This document shows, in pieces, positions 7,672-17,374 of a stretch of 64,000 nt of DNA. Positions within the stretch are counted from its first letter, which is position 1. Every line of letters starts with the position of its first letter. Origin of the DNA: Sulfobacillus sp. (GTDB taxonomy: Bacteria; Bacillota; Sulfobacillia; Sulfobacillales; Sulfobacillaceae); contig DAIDDL010000005.1 of NCBI GenBank assembly GCA_027309085.1, forward strand, positions 1-64,000, read 5' to 3'. The position numbers and the translations under genes are program-made. The notes under the pieces were generated by a model, which was not told where the DNA came from, ran no database searches, and worked only from the letters and a program-made list of their open reading frames with translations.

Positions 7672-10065
7672 TTAAGGCTGCAAGGCGATATCCACTGTCC
7701 CTGTCTGTTGTGAGAGATCCACGGAAACGTAGGCAAAAAGGGACTTCTCCCCCTTTTGAAGGACGTGCCCGTCTCCTGTGATGCGGGGCAAAACTCCGGG
7801 CGGGAAGGGACCAGCCTTCAGGACGACAGGACCTGGGGGAACAAGGAAATCTCCCCCCTGCTGGCGCGACCACCCAATGCGGATCGTGCCCGCGCTTTCA
7901 CGAACCGTGAACCGGATTATCAGGTAGTGCCCAGTACTGTACTGATTGGTATAGCCATCGTCGGCATAAAGGTCCAGAGCCCCGTCGCCAGGAATCACCC
8001 AGATTGTGGCAGGCCATGGGCTGGTGTGTCCCCATTCGGCTGTGGACTGAACTAGGTCGGCTAAGGGGAGAATGGCGCCCGCGCGGAGGAAGAGAGGAAG
8101 TTGGTCGAGGGGGGCCTCCACGGTCATACGCAGGGGACCCTCGAGCCACTGTCCCCGCCACGGGTCATACCACCGCCCGGAGGGAAGAGACACCGGGCGC
8201 GAGACGGCGCCTTCTTCCACGACAGGCGCCACCAGCATGGCGTCGCCAACAAAAAACTGGTCGTCCACGGTCATGAACTCGGGAGAGGGGTCATCCCAGA
8301 ACATCGGGCGCATCAGTGGCGTGCCGGAGAGATGCGCCTGGTATAACAGGGCGTACCAGTACGGAAGCAGGCGGTACCGGTACTGGATGTAGCGCCGCGC
8401 GATGTCCAGCACTTCGTCCCCGAAGGACCAGGGTTCATGGCGGTCGGTGCCGATTGCGCTGTGGGCGCGCACAAAGGGAAAGAACACCCCGGCCTGAATC
8501 CACCGCGCATAAAGCTCAGGGCTGGCATTGTCGAGAAATCCGGCAATGTCGGGACCGACCATGGGGATCCCGGACAATCCCAAATTGAGGCACATGGGAA
8601 TAGCCATGGCTAAATGGTCCCAACGGCTGGAGTTGTCTCCGGTCCACACCGCCGCGTAGCGCTGAATACCGCTGAAGCCTGAGCGGCTGAGAATAAAGGG
8701 GCGCATGCCGCTAGACGCTAAAGCATCATAGGTGGCGTGGGCTTCCAGCAGAGCATACATATTGTGAACCAGGCGGTGCGGCAGTTCCTGGCCCCGGGCA
8801 TGGTGAATGATGCCGCCTTCTTCATCGGGGTGGCAGGAAGTGCCGGCGCTTCCGTCACCCCACCAAGCCGGTTCATTCATGTCGTTCCAAATACCCCGGA
8901 TCCCGGCTGTGACGAGCGCGTGATGCAAACTGCCCCACCACTTCCGTGTTTCATCCTGTGCGAAATCAGGGAAAGCGCAGACGCCTGGCCAGACCTGAGA
9001 ATGAAATTCTTCCCCGTTGAGGTACTCCATAAAATGCCGGCCCTGGCGTCCTTCGGCGTACACGGAGTAGCTGCAGTCAGCCTTGACCCCCGGGTCAATG
9101 ATGGAGACTACAGAGACACCCAATTGCGACAGGGCGCTAGTCAATTCTTTAGGGTCAGGGAAGGTTTGTGGGTTGAACGTGAACACTCTGTAGCCGTCCA
9201 TATAATCGATGTCGAGGTAGATCACGTCAAGGGGCAGCGAATATTCGCGAAATGTCTGGGCCAGTTTGAGCACCTCGCGTTGGTCCATGTAACTGTAGCG
9301 GCTTTGCTGGAAGCCAAGCGCATACTGGGGCGGCAGGGGAAATCGGCCGGTAATCTCAGTATATAGGCCGACAACATTTTGCGGTGTGGGGCCAGGAATG
9401 GAATAGAGGCTTAACGGCCCGTCATCCACCCCGATCCAGAGGGTGTCCGGGACGGTGGCGTCGAAATAGGTGCGGCCGCTGTTGGCCAGAAACACCCCGC
9501 GAAATCCAGCGCTCTGGCCCAGCAACGCGAAGGGGATGGCTTGGTACAAGGGGTCGGTGTGGTCCTCGTGAGGCACGGCATCTGTCGCCCACTGGGTCCA
9601 GAACCTGCCCTTCTTATCAAGGGCGCCGACCTTTTCACCCAGACCGTACAGATGTTCTTGCGCAGATGACTGCAATGCGCAGCGGAGATGGTGGTTGTGG
9701 CGGTAGAAATGGCTGTACGAAAATGCTGTGGTGAGAGTTTGCACCCGGATGGCGCCTTCTTTGAGCACGTCGACGGTCATGGCACCTCCAGAAAGCCGCC
9801 AGCCTGCCGCATTGCTCTCCATAGTCATACGCGTCATAGTTTCGGGCCAGGAATACAGTTCACGGGTCAGCCACTCGTAGGCATCGGGGCCATTGTGCCA
9901 TGTCAGGTGCACCACCCCAGAATCTGCCAGACGCAGTTCCCAGCGCTCATCGTGGGCCTCGCCAGTAATGATGGCGCGCTCGTGGTCGCTAGAAAGCGAT
10001 AGGCTGCTGAATTGCGCACAAGTTAGGGGAATGTCTGGTGCAGATAGAGACTTCAAAGGTTTCAA
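7672..10065 (-). CDS. GH31 family alpha-glucosidase
   Basis: A glycoside hydrolase family 31 enzyme of 797 residues from a TTG start at 10065. The nucleophile region GIWNDMNEPAWWG lies near residue 395 and the acid/base region AAVWTGDNSSRWDHL follows; VIYLDIDYMDGYRVF is the family's substrate-pocket motif. An N-terminal beta domain and C-terminal beta domains flank the barrel, as is usual. No signal peptide is visible, so it probably acts in the cytoplasm on malto- or isomalto-oligosaccharides. The TTG is preferred because GAGGAG lies ten bases upstream (10076-10081) and because a promoter at 10121-10149 would place longer ATG-started versions (10125, 10185) before the transcript start. Alpha-xylosidase activity is possible in this family. 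Confidence 0.85.
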   Translation of the reverse strand: MKPLKSLSAPDIPLTCAQFSSLSLSSDHERAIITGEAHDERWELRLADSGVVHLTWHNGPDAYEWLTRELYSWPETMTRMTMESNAAGWRLSGGAMTVDVLKEGAIRVQTLTTAFSYSHFYRHNHHLRCALQSSAQEHLYGLGEKVGALDKKGRFWTQWATDAVPHEDHTDPLYQAIPFALLGQSAGFRGVFLANSGRTYFDATVPDTLWIGVDDGPLSLYSIPGPTPQNVVGLYTEITGRFPLPPQYALGFQQSRYSYMDQREVLKLAQTFREYSLPLDVIYLDIDYMDGYRVFTFNPQTFPDPKELTSALSQLGVSVVSIIDPGVKADCSYSVYAEGRQGRHFMEYLNGEEFHSQVWPGVCAFPDFAQDETRKWWGSLHHALVTAGIRGIWNDMNEPAWWGDGSAGTSCHPDEEGGIIHHARGQELPHRLVHNMYALLEAHATYDALASSGMRPFILSRSGFSGIQRYAAVWTGDNSSRWDHLAMAIPMCLNLGLSGIPMVGPDIAGFLDNASPELYARWIQAGVFFPFVRAHSAIGTDRHEPWSFGDEVLDIARRYIQYRYRLLPYWYALLYQAHLSGTPLMRPMFWDDPSPEFMTVDDQFFVGDAMLVAPVVEEGAVSRPVSLPSGRWYDPWRGQWLEGPLRMTVEAPLDQLPLFLRAGAILPLADLVQSTAEWGHTSPWPATIWVIPGDGALDLYADDGYTNQYSTGHYLIIRFTVRESAGTIRIGWSRQQGGDFLVPPGPVVLKAGPFPPGVLPRITGDGHVLQKGEKSLFAYVSVDLSQQTGTVDIALQP

Positions 10066-10120
10066 CAGGGCTTCGCTCCTCAAATATCCGTCTGGTGATT
10101 CCGCTGTATTGTTCCTTGAC

Positions 10121-10149
10121 AGCATACTATGAACGTCGGCAATAGCCAA
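10121..10149 (-). promoter_or_regulatory. promoter of GH31 alpha-glucosidase gene
   Basis: TTGGCT (10144-10149) and TATGCT (10121-10126) are spaced by exactly 17 bases on the minus strand, about 55 bases upstream of the proposed TTG start. Confidence 0.45.
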
Positions 10150-10273
10150 ATATTGCCCACTGTTCGATCTCGCCGCCATCTGCATTTATAATGAGGTTGC
10201 GATGGAATTTATGGTGTTGGAGTCGGCCGGAGCACTAGGCGCGCAGACGAGCCCATAGTGATGGGGTGAAGGG

Positions 10274-11080
10274 ATGGACAGTTTTGAGAAAATGGCTGAA
10301 ACAGTCGTAGGGGCCGTGTCTCGGGCCCGCACGAAGATTTTGGATGTCATGGCCCGGCCGTTTGATGTGGAGTACAAAGAGGACCGATCTCCCGTAACGG
10401 CGGCTGACATGGCGTCCCAAGAGGTGCTGGTGCGGGTCCTGCAAGACAGCTATCCTGATATTCCCATTATCTCGGAAGAGAAAGCGGCGGAGCCGTACGC
10501 GGTGCGGCGGCAGTGGGATCAGTTGTGGCTTCTCGACCCGCTGGACGGGACGAAAGAGTTTGTGCGCCGCAACGGAGAGTTCACGGTCAATGTGGCCTTG
10601 ATTGTTGGTGGGCGCCCAGTGATTGGTGTGCTGGACTGGCCGCAGGGCGGAATCACCTATGTGGCCGTAGCCGGAGCCGGCTCTTACCGCTTGAGCGGGG
10701 GGCAGACGGCACGTATTCATACCCGGCCTTTATCGCCCCCCTGCCGTGCGATTATCAGCCGCTCGCACCGGCAGAGCGAGGTGGACTGGCTTGACAGCGC
10801 TGGGCTCGGCGACCATTCTTTGCTGCTCATGGGCAGCGCGCTGAAATTTTGCCGGATTGCTGAGGGGGCGGCAGATATTTACCCCCGTCTGACACCCAAT
10901 ATGGAGTGGGACAGTGCAGCTGGCCAGCTGCTCATCGAAGAGGCGGGAGGGCAGGTGGTGGATTTCGCCGGAGAGCCTCTGCACTATAACAAGCCAGATT
11001 TGCACAACGAAGGATTTATTGCGGTCGGGGAATGGGAAACGTGGCATCAATACTTCCGCGGTCATAATCTATTACAATAA
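10274..11080 (+). CDS. cysQ: 3'(2'),5'-bisphosphate nucleotidase, CysQ type
   Basis: A 268-residue inositol monophosphatase-superfamily protein with metal-binding signatures SPVTAAD near residue 45, WLLDPLDGTKEF near residue 90, and MEWDSAAGQLLIEEAGG in the C-terminal half. The K-E-F after DGT and the GSALKFCRIAEGAADIYPR segment are typical of CysQ rather than of inositol phosphatases. The enzyme removes the 3'-phosphate from PAP and PAPS, clearing by-products of sulfate activation and acyl-carrier protein turnover. The ATG at 10274 has only a close GAAGGG. It is followed by murQ 21 bases later, so the two are likely co-transcribed although functionally unrelated. Confidence 0.85.
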   Translation: MDSFEKMAETVVGAVSRARTKILDVMARPFDVEYKEDRSPVTAADMASQEVLVRVLQDSYPDIPIISEEKAAEPYAVRRQWDQLWLLDPLDGTKEFVRRNGEFTVNVALIVGGRPVIGVLDWPQGGITYVAVAGAGSYRLSGGQTARIHTRPLSPPCRAIISRSHRQSEVDWLDSAGLGDHSLLLMGSALKFCRIAEGAADIYPRLTPNMEWDSAAGQLLIEEAGGQVVDFAGEPLHYNKPDLHNEGFIAVGEWETWHQYFRGHNLLQ

Positions 11081-11101
11081 CTAGCTCGGTGGAGGAACTT
11101 T

Positions 11102-12031
11102 ATGGAACCGGATAAAACGATTGAGCGTTTGCTGACAGAAGCATGGGACCGGACGATTCCTTCTCTGGAAACGCTGGGTACAGTAGATATGCTGAAGGTG
11201 ATGAATGCTGGTGACCAGACCGTTCCCCTCTTGGTCCGGGACCACCTCGCAGAGATCGCCGAGGCAGTGGATGCGATCAGCGACCGGCTAAGGCGCGGGG
11301 GCCGGATGTTTTATGTGGGCGCAGGAACCAGCGGCAGGCTGGGGATTCTTGATGCGGCCGAATGCCCGCCGACTTTTAACACAGATCCTGCCATGGTGCA
11401 GGCATTTATAGCGGGAGGGCCTGCCGCTTTGGTTCATGCTGTCGAAGGCGCTGAAGACAGTGTAGAGGCAGGACAGGCGCAAATGCACGAGGCAGACGTT
11501 CATCCTCAGGATGTGGTTGTGGGCCTGTCTGCCTCCGGGAGAACACCGTTTGTGCTGGGGGCCCTGGCGGAAGGCAGGCGCCGGGGAGCCTGCACGGTGT
11601 CGGTAAGCGCTAATGCCGACCCGGAGGTCAAAGAATTCTCTGACATTGTCATAGCCATTCCCACCGGTGCCGAGGTCATAATGGGATCGACCCGGCTGAA
11701 AGCCGGCACAGCGACCAAACTGGTGCTGAACATGCTCACTACGGCTGCCATGGTGCGCTTGGGCAAAACATACCGGAACCTGATGGTGGATCTGAAAGCC
11801 ACAAATTACAAACTGGTGGACCGGTCGCGGCGCATTGTGATGCTGGCTCTGGAGATAGATTATGACGCGGCGGCCGCTCTGTTGGACCACTGTGAGCAGG
11901 AGGTGAAGACGGCCATCGTGGCAGGGCTATTGAAAGTTAGCCCCGACAGTGCGCGCGGACTTTTGCGCCAACAGCAGGGAGCGCTTGCTGCGATTGTCAA
12001 AGGCGCGGAGGCCATATCTGGGAATTTGTAG
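11102..12031 (+). CDS. murQ: N-acetylmuramic acid 6-phosphate etherase
   Basis: A 309-residue SIS-domain enzyme that cleaves the D-lactyl ether of MurNAc-6-phosphate to give GlcNAc-6-phosphate, a step in cell-wall sugar recycling. The phosphosugar-binding GAGTSGRLGILDAAECPPT segment near residue 75 and later VGLSASGRTPFVLGAL are diagnostic, and the length matches MurQ. GGAGGAAC stands seven bases before the ATG. The next gene encodes an extracytoplasmic peptide-binding lipoprotein, which would fit uptake of muropeptide fragments, although no MurNAc phosphotransferase component is present here. Confidence 0.92.
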   Translation: MEPDKTIERLLTEAWDRTIPSLETLGTVDMLKVMNAGDQTVPLLVRDHLAEIAEAVDAISDRLRRGGRMFYVGAGTSGRLGILDAAECPPTFNTDPAMVQAFIAGGPAALVHAVEGAEDSVEAGQAQMHEADVHPQDVVVGLSASGRTPFVLGALAEGRRRGACTVSVSANADPEVKEFSDIVIAIPTGAEVIMGSTRLKAGTATKLVLNMLTTAAMVRLGKTYRNLMVDLKATNYKLVDRSRRIVMLALEIDYDAAAALLDHCEQEVKTAIVAGLLKVSPDSARGLLRQQQGALAAIVKGAEAISGNL

Positions 12032-12132
12032 CAGTTCGGCCGCAGTGCAGGATTTTGGTGATTTTTTGTCGAATCAATTACGGGTGATTGTGAAATTTGC
12101 TGGCAAGCCATATCCAAAAAAGGAGGGGAACC

Positions 12133-13878
12133 ATGAAGCGGTCCGCATTGGCAATTTTATCGTCGGTCCTAGTAAGTGTCGGGGCAGTGGGGCTGGCGGG
12201 ATGTGGGAGCAGCCAGTCGGCCAGTGCCCAACCTGTAAAAGCTGCAACCGTTGTTGTCGCTATGACGCCGCAGTCTTCGCCTAATTGGTTTTTTCCTGTC
12301 ATCAGCTCAACGTCCTACACGGAGATTAACGCGCAGGTCCAGTATCTCATGTACAAACCGCTGATAGACCTGAACAAGGAGAACCAGGTGAGTTATGCCA
12401 CCTCGCTGGCGAAGAGCATTCATTACAACGCGCAGGGTACGGAGTACACGATAACCTTGGGATCCAAATACAAGTGGTCCAATGGCAACCCGGTCACTGC
12501 CCAGGATGTGGTGTTTACGTGGGACATCATCAAGGCTGCAGCCGCTAACGGCGCACCGTGGGTGTATGGCGCGTCAGGCAGCGGCGGGGTGCCTTCTGAC
12601 TGGAAGAGCGTGGTGGCGACCGGAAGCCACACCGTGGTGATCACTCTCGACAAACCAGCCAATCCCCAGTGGTTTATCCATAACGGTCTGAGCCAGATCA
12701 CACCGGTTCCAGAGTCGGTGTGGAATAAGTACCCCACGAATATGACGCAAGAACTCAAGTATATCTTGAAGGTGAGCAACTCCCCTACGAATGCGGCTTA
12801 TGATGTGGTGGACGGTCCCTTCAAATTTGACAGCTGGCAGCCTAACGATTACTGGTCGCTCGTGCCGAATCCTTCTTATGGAGGGCATAAAGCCACGATT
12901 GGAAAATTGGAATTCGCTTATGAAGCGTCGGCCAGCAGCGACTTTACCGGTTTAAAGACCGGGACGGTGGATGTAGGATATCTTCCGGCGTCTCTTTGGA
13001 AGACGAAGAGCCAGCTGGCTTCTACCGACGATTTCAGTTCCAGCTATCTGTTTGGTATGAATTATCTGCTTCTGAACATGGACCCGAAAGCTCCTGGCGG
13101 CGTTGGCACGGTTTTCCAGCACCGTTATGTGCGGGAAGCCTTGGAGATGGGAATTGACCAGCAGGGCATTATCGACTCCCTGTACCATGGGCTGGGGGTG
13201 GCTACGGACGGGCCTGTGCCGTCGCAACCCAAGACCGCATTTTATGACAATGCATTAAATGTGCCACCCTATCCCTACAACCCGGCCCAAGGGGAGAAGC
13301 TGCTGGAATCCCACGGATGGCATCTGGTCAACGGGGTGATGACCAAACACGGTCAGAAACTGGAGTTTCCCTTCATCTACGTTTCGGCTAGTCAAACCAT
13401 CGCTAATATGGCCCAGCTTCTTAAGACCGACTGGGCTAAAGAAGGCATTCAAGTGAGTCTGCAGAGTCTGCCGCTCGATGAGTTGCTGGGGGAAGCTGTT
13501 CCTGCCTCCGCCAACCAATGGGCCATGGCCTATTGGGGCGCTGGGTGGACGTACCAGTTGGATTACTACCCGACAGGCGGCAATCTCTTTGCCACCAACG
13601 CGGGAGAAAACAGCGGCTCCTACAACAGCAAGACAATGGATGCTCTCATCCAGGCGACATACGAACCGGGAACACCCCAACAGATCCAGTCGCGCATGGA
13701 TGCTTATGAAGCGTGGGGGGCGAAAGATTTACCCGTCTTGTGGATGCCGTGGCTTCCTCAAGGATATGCCCGTGAAATCGGTCTCAATGTTCACGCCAAG
13801 AATGTGCACGGCACGGTCAGCACGTTCAATCCTGTGACGGATTTTCTCTATGCGCAGTACTGGACGGTGTCGAAGTAA
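12133..13878 (+). CDS. peptide/nickel-type ABC transporter substrate-binding lipoprotein
   Basis: A family 5 extracellular solute-binding protein of 581 residues. It begins with a charged KR segment, a hydrophobic stretch and the lipobox LAGC with Cys24, so it should be lipidated and anchored outside the membrane. YTITLGSKYKWSNGNPVTA followed by QDVVFTWD is the typical OppA/DppA motif. AAAAGGAGGGG precedes ATG 12133; the earlier in-frame start would destroy the signal peptide. No permease or ATPase genes adjoin it, so the transporter core must be elsewhere. Substrate is unknown; peptides or muropeptides are plausible because murQ lies directly upstream. Confidence 0.85.
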   Translation: MKRSALAILSSVLVSVGAVGLAGCGSSQSASAQPVKAATVVVAMTPQSSPNWFFPVISSTSYTEINAQVQYLMYKPLIDLNKENQVSYATSLAKSIHYNAQGTEYTITLGSKYKWSNGNPVTAQDVVFTWDIIKAAAANGAPWVYGASGSGGVPSDWKSVVATGSHTVVITLDKPANPQWFIHNGLSQITPVPESVWNKYPTNMTQELKYILKVSNSPTNAAYDVVDGPFKFDSWQPNDYWSLVPNPSYGGHKATIGKLEFAYEASASSDFTGLKTGTVDVGYLPASLWKTKSQLASTDDFSSSYLFGMNYLLLNMDPKAPGGVGTVFQHRYVREALEMGIDQQGIIDSLYHGLGVATDGPVPSQPKTAFYDNALNVPPYPYNPAQGEKLLESHGWHLVNGVMTKHGQKLEFPFIYVSASQTIANMAQLLKTDWAKEGIQVSLQSLPLDELLGEAVPASANQWAMAYWGAGWTYQLDYYPTGGNLFATNAGENSGSYNSKTMDALIQATYEPGTPQQIQSRMDAYEAWGAKDLPVLWMPWLPQGYAREIGLNVHAKNVHGTVSTFNPVTDFLYAQYWTVSK

Positions 13879-13909
13879 CTGCCGTCTGACGGCGCGCCTA
13901 TCAATCCAG

Positions 13910-13954
13910 CGAGCGGCGCCTCCACCCCGAACGGCCGGGTGGAGGCGCCGCTCG
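13910..13954. terminator. hairpin downstream of binding-protein gene
   Basis: An 18-bp perfect stem (13910-13927 with 13937-13954) around a nine-base loop starts 31 bases after the stop codon. There is no T-run, so it may act as a transcript-stabilising structure or a weak terminator. Confidence 0.5.
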
Positions 13955-14088
13955 GGATTACGGCACATGCAGAGACGCTGGCCAATGCTTTTGGGACCCC
14001 TGGTTTTGTGTCAAAGGCTCCCCCGAAATGGTAGGATGACGAACATGGGAACATCTCGCACATCTTGGCCTACTAGTACGGTGGGGTT

Positions 14089-15273
14089 ATGAACCAGCCC
14101 GGAAATGGGAAGTTCTGGGCTGACAATTTGATTTACGGATTGGCGACAGCCGGGGCCGGCGTGTTTAACTGGCTGTATGCTATTGTCCTCGCACACGGGG
14201 TCGGGCCCATATGGTATGGTGGCGTCTCCACACTGAACAATGTGGTGGCCATTATGACGCTGCCGGCCTCCGTCATCACATTGGCCGCCATCCGCCGCGG
14301 GAAGCCGGCCGAACGCCTTTGGCGGTGGCGGGCAGCTTACGGTGCCAGCGGGATGGTGCTGTGGGCAATTCTGGCTGGGCTGGCCAGATTTTTGAGCCAA
14401 ACATTCCACGTGGCGCCGGGACTGTTTCTACTGTTTGGGCTGTCGTCGTGGCCCGTTATTGATTTCGCAGCCAACCTGGGCTACTTGGCCAGAGCGCGGC
14501 GCTATCAGTGGCTGGGCGGGCTGACTATGGCGGGGTCGGGGCTTAGCGTGGCAGACGTTGTGATAGCGATTCACCTCAAGAATCCTGTCGCAGCCTTGGG
14601 GATTTTGCAGTCCCTGTCTGTGTGGGTCTTATGGGCTGTCAGCGTGCGCATGGTGGCGAGCCTGACGGTTGAACCACCGGCATCCAGACGGTCTATTGCC
14701 TTGTCAGCTGGCGTGGGTGTTGTGCAGGGGCTCACCACACTAACCGATGGGGTGGTCGCCAAAGCCCGGCTGGCACCAGAAGCAGCGGGGCTGTACAATG
14801 GCCTGGCCACAGTGGGGCAGGCGCTTCCGTTCGCGGCGGCGAGTCTGGCTCTGGTGATGCTCACCGCAATGCTGGAGAACCCCGGGGGGCGCAAGCGCTG
14901 GCTAAGGTGGACCCTGGCTGTTTACCTAGCACTTGGTTTGGGCCTGGAGAGCCTGTTTCTGGCAGTGCCGCATGTCGTTGTGCAGTCGGTCTTGGGTGCC
15001 CGGTTCGATCCGGTGGTGCCGTGGCTGGCAGCTTACGGGGGCGGGATGTTGGCGTTGGGCACCGTGTTGATCTTCCTGGCGGAGGCCATTGCCCGCGGCT
15101 GGTGGGCGCTCCTAGCAGCAGCCACGGCAGGGATGGTGTTATGGGTTGCGCTTTTGCTCCGGGCGCAGGGACTGGGGGGGCTGGTCCACGCGACGGCCTT
15201 ATCTTTGCTGTTTACGGCCATAGGCATCGTGCTTCTGCGCACATGGCTTCAGCACCGCGCCATGACGGCCTGA
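14089..15273 (+). CDS. flippase-like polytopic membrane protein (MOP superfamily)
   Basis: A 394-residue integral membrane protein with about 12 predicted hydrophobic helices, paired in a way that resembles oligosaccharide flippases (Wzx/MATE-like fold). The N-terminus FWADNLIYGLATAGAGVFNW is similar to the first helix of such proteins. There are no glycosyltransferase or polysaccharide genes next to it, so the substrate cannot be inferred. GGTGGGG lies just before the ATG. The gene is followed by a bidirectional terminator at 15316-15341, which separates it from the convergent ABC ATPase gene. A general membrane protein of another superfamily remains possible. Confidence 0.6.
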   Translation: MNQPGNGKFWADNLIYGLATAGAGVFNWLYAIVLAHGVGPIWYGGVSTLNNVVAIMTLPASVITLAAIRRGKPAERLWRWRAAYGASGMVLWAILAGLARFLSQTFHVAPGLFLLFGLSSWPVIDFAANLGYLARARRYQWLGGLTMAGSGLSVADVVIAIHLKNPVAALGILQSLSVWVLWAVSVRMVASLTVEPPASRRSIALSAGVGVVQGLTTLTDGVVAKARLAPEAAGLYNGLATVGQALPFAAASLALVMLTAMLENPGGRKRWLRWTLAVYLALGLGLESLFLAVPHVVVQSVLGARFDPVVPWLAAYGGGMLALGTVLIFLAEAIARGWWALLAAATAGMVLWVALLLRAQGLGGLVHATALSLLFTAIGIVLLRTWLQHRAMTA

Positions 15274-15315
15274 ATATACAGCGTTTCGGGGCGACCGGAT
15301 CGCTTGGAAAAGAGA

Positions 15316-15341
15316 AAAAGCCGCATGAACCAGCGGCTTTT
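15316..15341. terminator. bidirectional intrinsic terminator
   Basis: AAAAGCCGC (15316-15324) pairs with GCGGCTTTT (15333-15341) around an eight-base loop. T-runs are present at the end on both strands. It lies between the convergent flippase-like gene and the ABC ATPase gene, whose stop is only four bases away. Confidence 0.8.
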
Positions 15342-15344
15342 GCC

Positions 15345-16439
15345 TTAATATAACAAGGAAGCCTCGGTAGAGGGGTCGAAGGCATGCAGCCTCTGCAGAT
15401 TCAACTTCATCCCCACGGTGTCTCCCGCATGGCCATTCCACGAATTATCCGTCCGTGCGACTACCGGCTGGCCCTCGACGGAGAGATAGACAATGTGTTC
15501 ATGCCCCATGGGTTCAATGACCTGGACCGTAGCATTGAGAACGGGATCGCTGTCATGCCCATCGCCCAAATAGATATCCTCGGGGCGCAGCCCCAGAGTC
15601 AGTGCATCGGTGCTAAGGCGGGACAGCGTCTGGCGGATGCGGTCCGGCAGTTCAAACGCTTGCGGTCCAATTTGGATTGACGCCCCGTCGCCATGCGCCA
15701 CCACGTTGCCTTTGACGAGATTCATGGCCGGGGTGCCGACGAACGTGGCGACGAACTGGTTGGCGGGCTTGTTGTAGATCCCGTCAGGCGTGTCCACCTG
15801 CTGCACGAGCCCATCGCGCATGACCACAATCCGGGTGCCCATGGTCATGGCCTCTGTTTGGTCATGGGTCACGTAGATAATGGTGGCGCCCAGCCGGTGG
15901 TGAAGATTTTTCAGCTCCACACGGGTTTGAGTCCGCAGCTTGGCATCTAGGTTGGATAGCGGCTCGTCCATTAAGAAAGCCTTCGGTTCCCGCACAATAG
16001 CCCGCCCCAGCGCGACCCGCTGGCGCTGCCCGCCAGACAGCTCTTTCGGCTTGCGGGAGAGGAGCTGGCCGAGGCCTAGGATTTCCGCAGCTTCCTTGAC
16101 CCGGCGGTCAATCTCGCTTTTAGGCGTTTTCCGCAGCTTGAGTCCAAATGCCATATTTTCATACACGGACATGTGCGGATATAGAGCATAGTTTTGAAAG
16201 ACCATGGCAATGTCGCGGTCTTTGGGAGGTTTCTGGCTGACGTTCTCCTCGCCGATGAAGATATCGCCGCCCGACAGTTCTTCGAGGCCGGCAACCATCC
16301 TGAGCGTTGTGGTTTTCCCGCAGCCGGAAGGGCCTAAAAATACTAAAAACTCCTGGTCACGGATATCCAGATTGACATCGTGCACTGCTTCGACAGAGCC
16401 GTAGCGCTTGCTCACATGCTGCAAAACCACACTAGCCAT
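15345..16439 (-). CDS. sugar-type ABC transporter ATP-binding protein (MalK/UgpC/MsmX-like)
   Basis: A 364-residue ATPase with Walker A GPSGCGKTTTLRMVAG, Q-loop MVFQNYALYPHMSVYEN, signature LSGGQRQRVALGRAIVREP and Walker B FLMDEPLSNLDAKLR, followed by a C-terminal MalK-type regulatory domain of about 130 residues. This combination defines the carbohydrate importer ATPases (CUT1). No sugar permeases or binding proteins are adjacent, so it is probably a shared ATPase that energises several sugar importers, as MsmX does in Bacillus; that is inference. It may serve uptake of the substrates for the GH31 enzyme. Confidence 0.88.
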   Translation of the reverse strand: MASVVLQHVSKRYGSVEAVHDVNLDIRDQEFLVFLGPSGCGKTTTLRMVAGLEELSGGDIFIGEENVSQKPPKDRDIAMVFQNYALYPHMSVYENMAFGLKLRKTPKSEIDRRVKEAAEILGLGQLLSRKPKELSGGQRQRVALGRAIVREPKAFLMDEPLSNLDAKLRTQTRVELKNLHHRLGATIIYVTHDQTEAMTMGTRIVVMRDGLVQQVDTPDGIYNKPANQFVATFVGTPAMNLVKGNVVAHGDGASIQIGPQAFELPDRIRQTLSRLSTDALTLGLRPEDIYLGDGHDSDPVLNATVQVIEPMGHEHIVYLSVEGQPVVARTDNSWNGHAGDTVGMKLNLQRLHAFDPSTEASLLY

Positions 16440-16516
16440 AGGAATGCCCCTTTATAAGTGAAGTCTGAACAGGCCACGGCAACTGACGGCTGAAACGTGG
16501 CCGGATGTGGTGAAAC

Positions 16517-17320
16517 CTAATACCCCGCCCGACTGATGACTTTTGCCCATGGCCGTCCATGATCCCATTGTACTTCAATCGGTACACCAAAAGCAGTAGA
16601 CAACGATGCATTTGTGATGACGGTGGACAAGGGTCCCTGCTGCACCGCCTGGCCGTGGTCCAAGAGCAGGGCGTGGGTAAATCCGGACCGCAGTTCCTCT
16701 ACATGGTGCGTGACATAAATCACGGAAAGGTCGGAGCGCAGGGTCAGCTGTTCGACACCCTCCAACAAAAGCTCCCGGGAAGGAATATCGAGTCCGGTGC
16801 ACGGTTCATCGAGAATGAGCAGACGAAATGCCGCCATACGGGAGCGGGCTAGGAGAACCCGCTGTCGCTCGCCCTGGGACAGGACGCGAAAAGGACGGTC
16901 GAACTTGTCTTCCAGGCGCACGGACTGCAACGCCTCGAGTCCTCGGTCACGCAACTCTGGGGAAATATTTCGAAATGCTGCGCCAATAGACGCGTCCTCC
17001 CCGCTGACAGCCACTTGCAGCACGGTATTCTCCCCGTGGTGGCTGTAAAACCAGTCGCCCAATGCGATGCTGACCCACCCGATAGCCTTTCGCAGCTCCC
17101 GCAGATCGACTTGGCCAAACCTCTGGCCCATCACGGCTACGCTGCCCGATGAGGGCCACAGGTAGCCGGTAATCATGTTAAGCAACGTGCTTTTCCCAGA
17201 GCCGTTGGCTCCAATCAGTGCCCAGTTTTCCCCCTCCTCGATGATCCACGACACATCTTTTAGAATGGATTCGCTGTTGCGGGAAAAGTTGACATGTTGC
17301 AGTTCGGCAATGGCTGGCAA
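16517..17320 (-). CDS. ABC transporter ATP-binding protein, YlmA/ModF-like
   Basis: A 267-residue ATPase with Walker A IGANGSGKSTLLNMITG near residue 37, signature LSQGERQRVLLARSRM and Walker B LLILDEPCTGLD, and the switch histidine in VTHHVEE. The GDWFYSHHGENTVLQVAVSG stretch resembles YlmA/ModF-type ATPases, which occur as orphan cytoplasmic ATPases without cognate permeases. The start is TTG 17320 with AAAGGGGAC upstream. It lies 54 bases downstream of the cimA stop on the same strand, so co-transcription is possible. The substrate or function is not known for this group. Confidence 0.75.
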   Translation of the reverse strand: MPAIAELQHVNFSRNSESILKDVSWIIEEGENWALIGANGSGKSTLLNMITGYLWPSSGSVAVMGQRFGQVDLRELRKAIGWVSIALGDWFYSHHGENTVLQVAVSGEDASIGAAFRNISPELRDRGLEALQSVRLEDKFDRPFRVLSQGERQRVLLARSRMAAFRLLILDEPCTGLDIPSRELLLEGVEQLTLRSDLSVIYVTHHVEELRSGFTHALLLDHGQAVQQGPLSTVITNASLSTAFGVPIEVQWDHGRPWAKVISRAGY

Positions 17321-17374
17321 GATTTCTGTCCCCTTTTTGGTGGCGTGAGGTTGTGCAGAGATTATGTGCGGCCG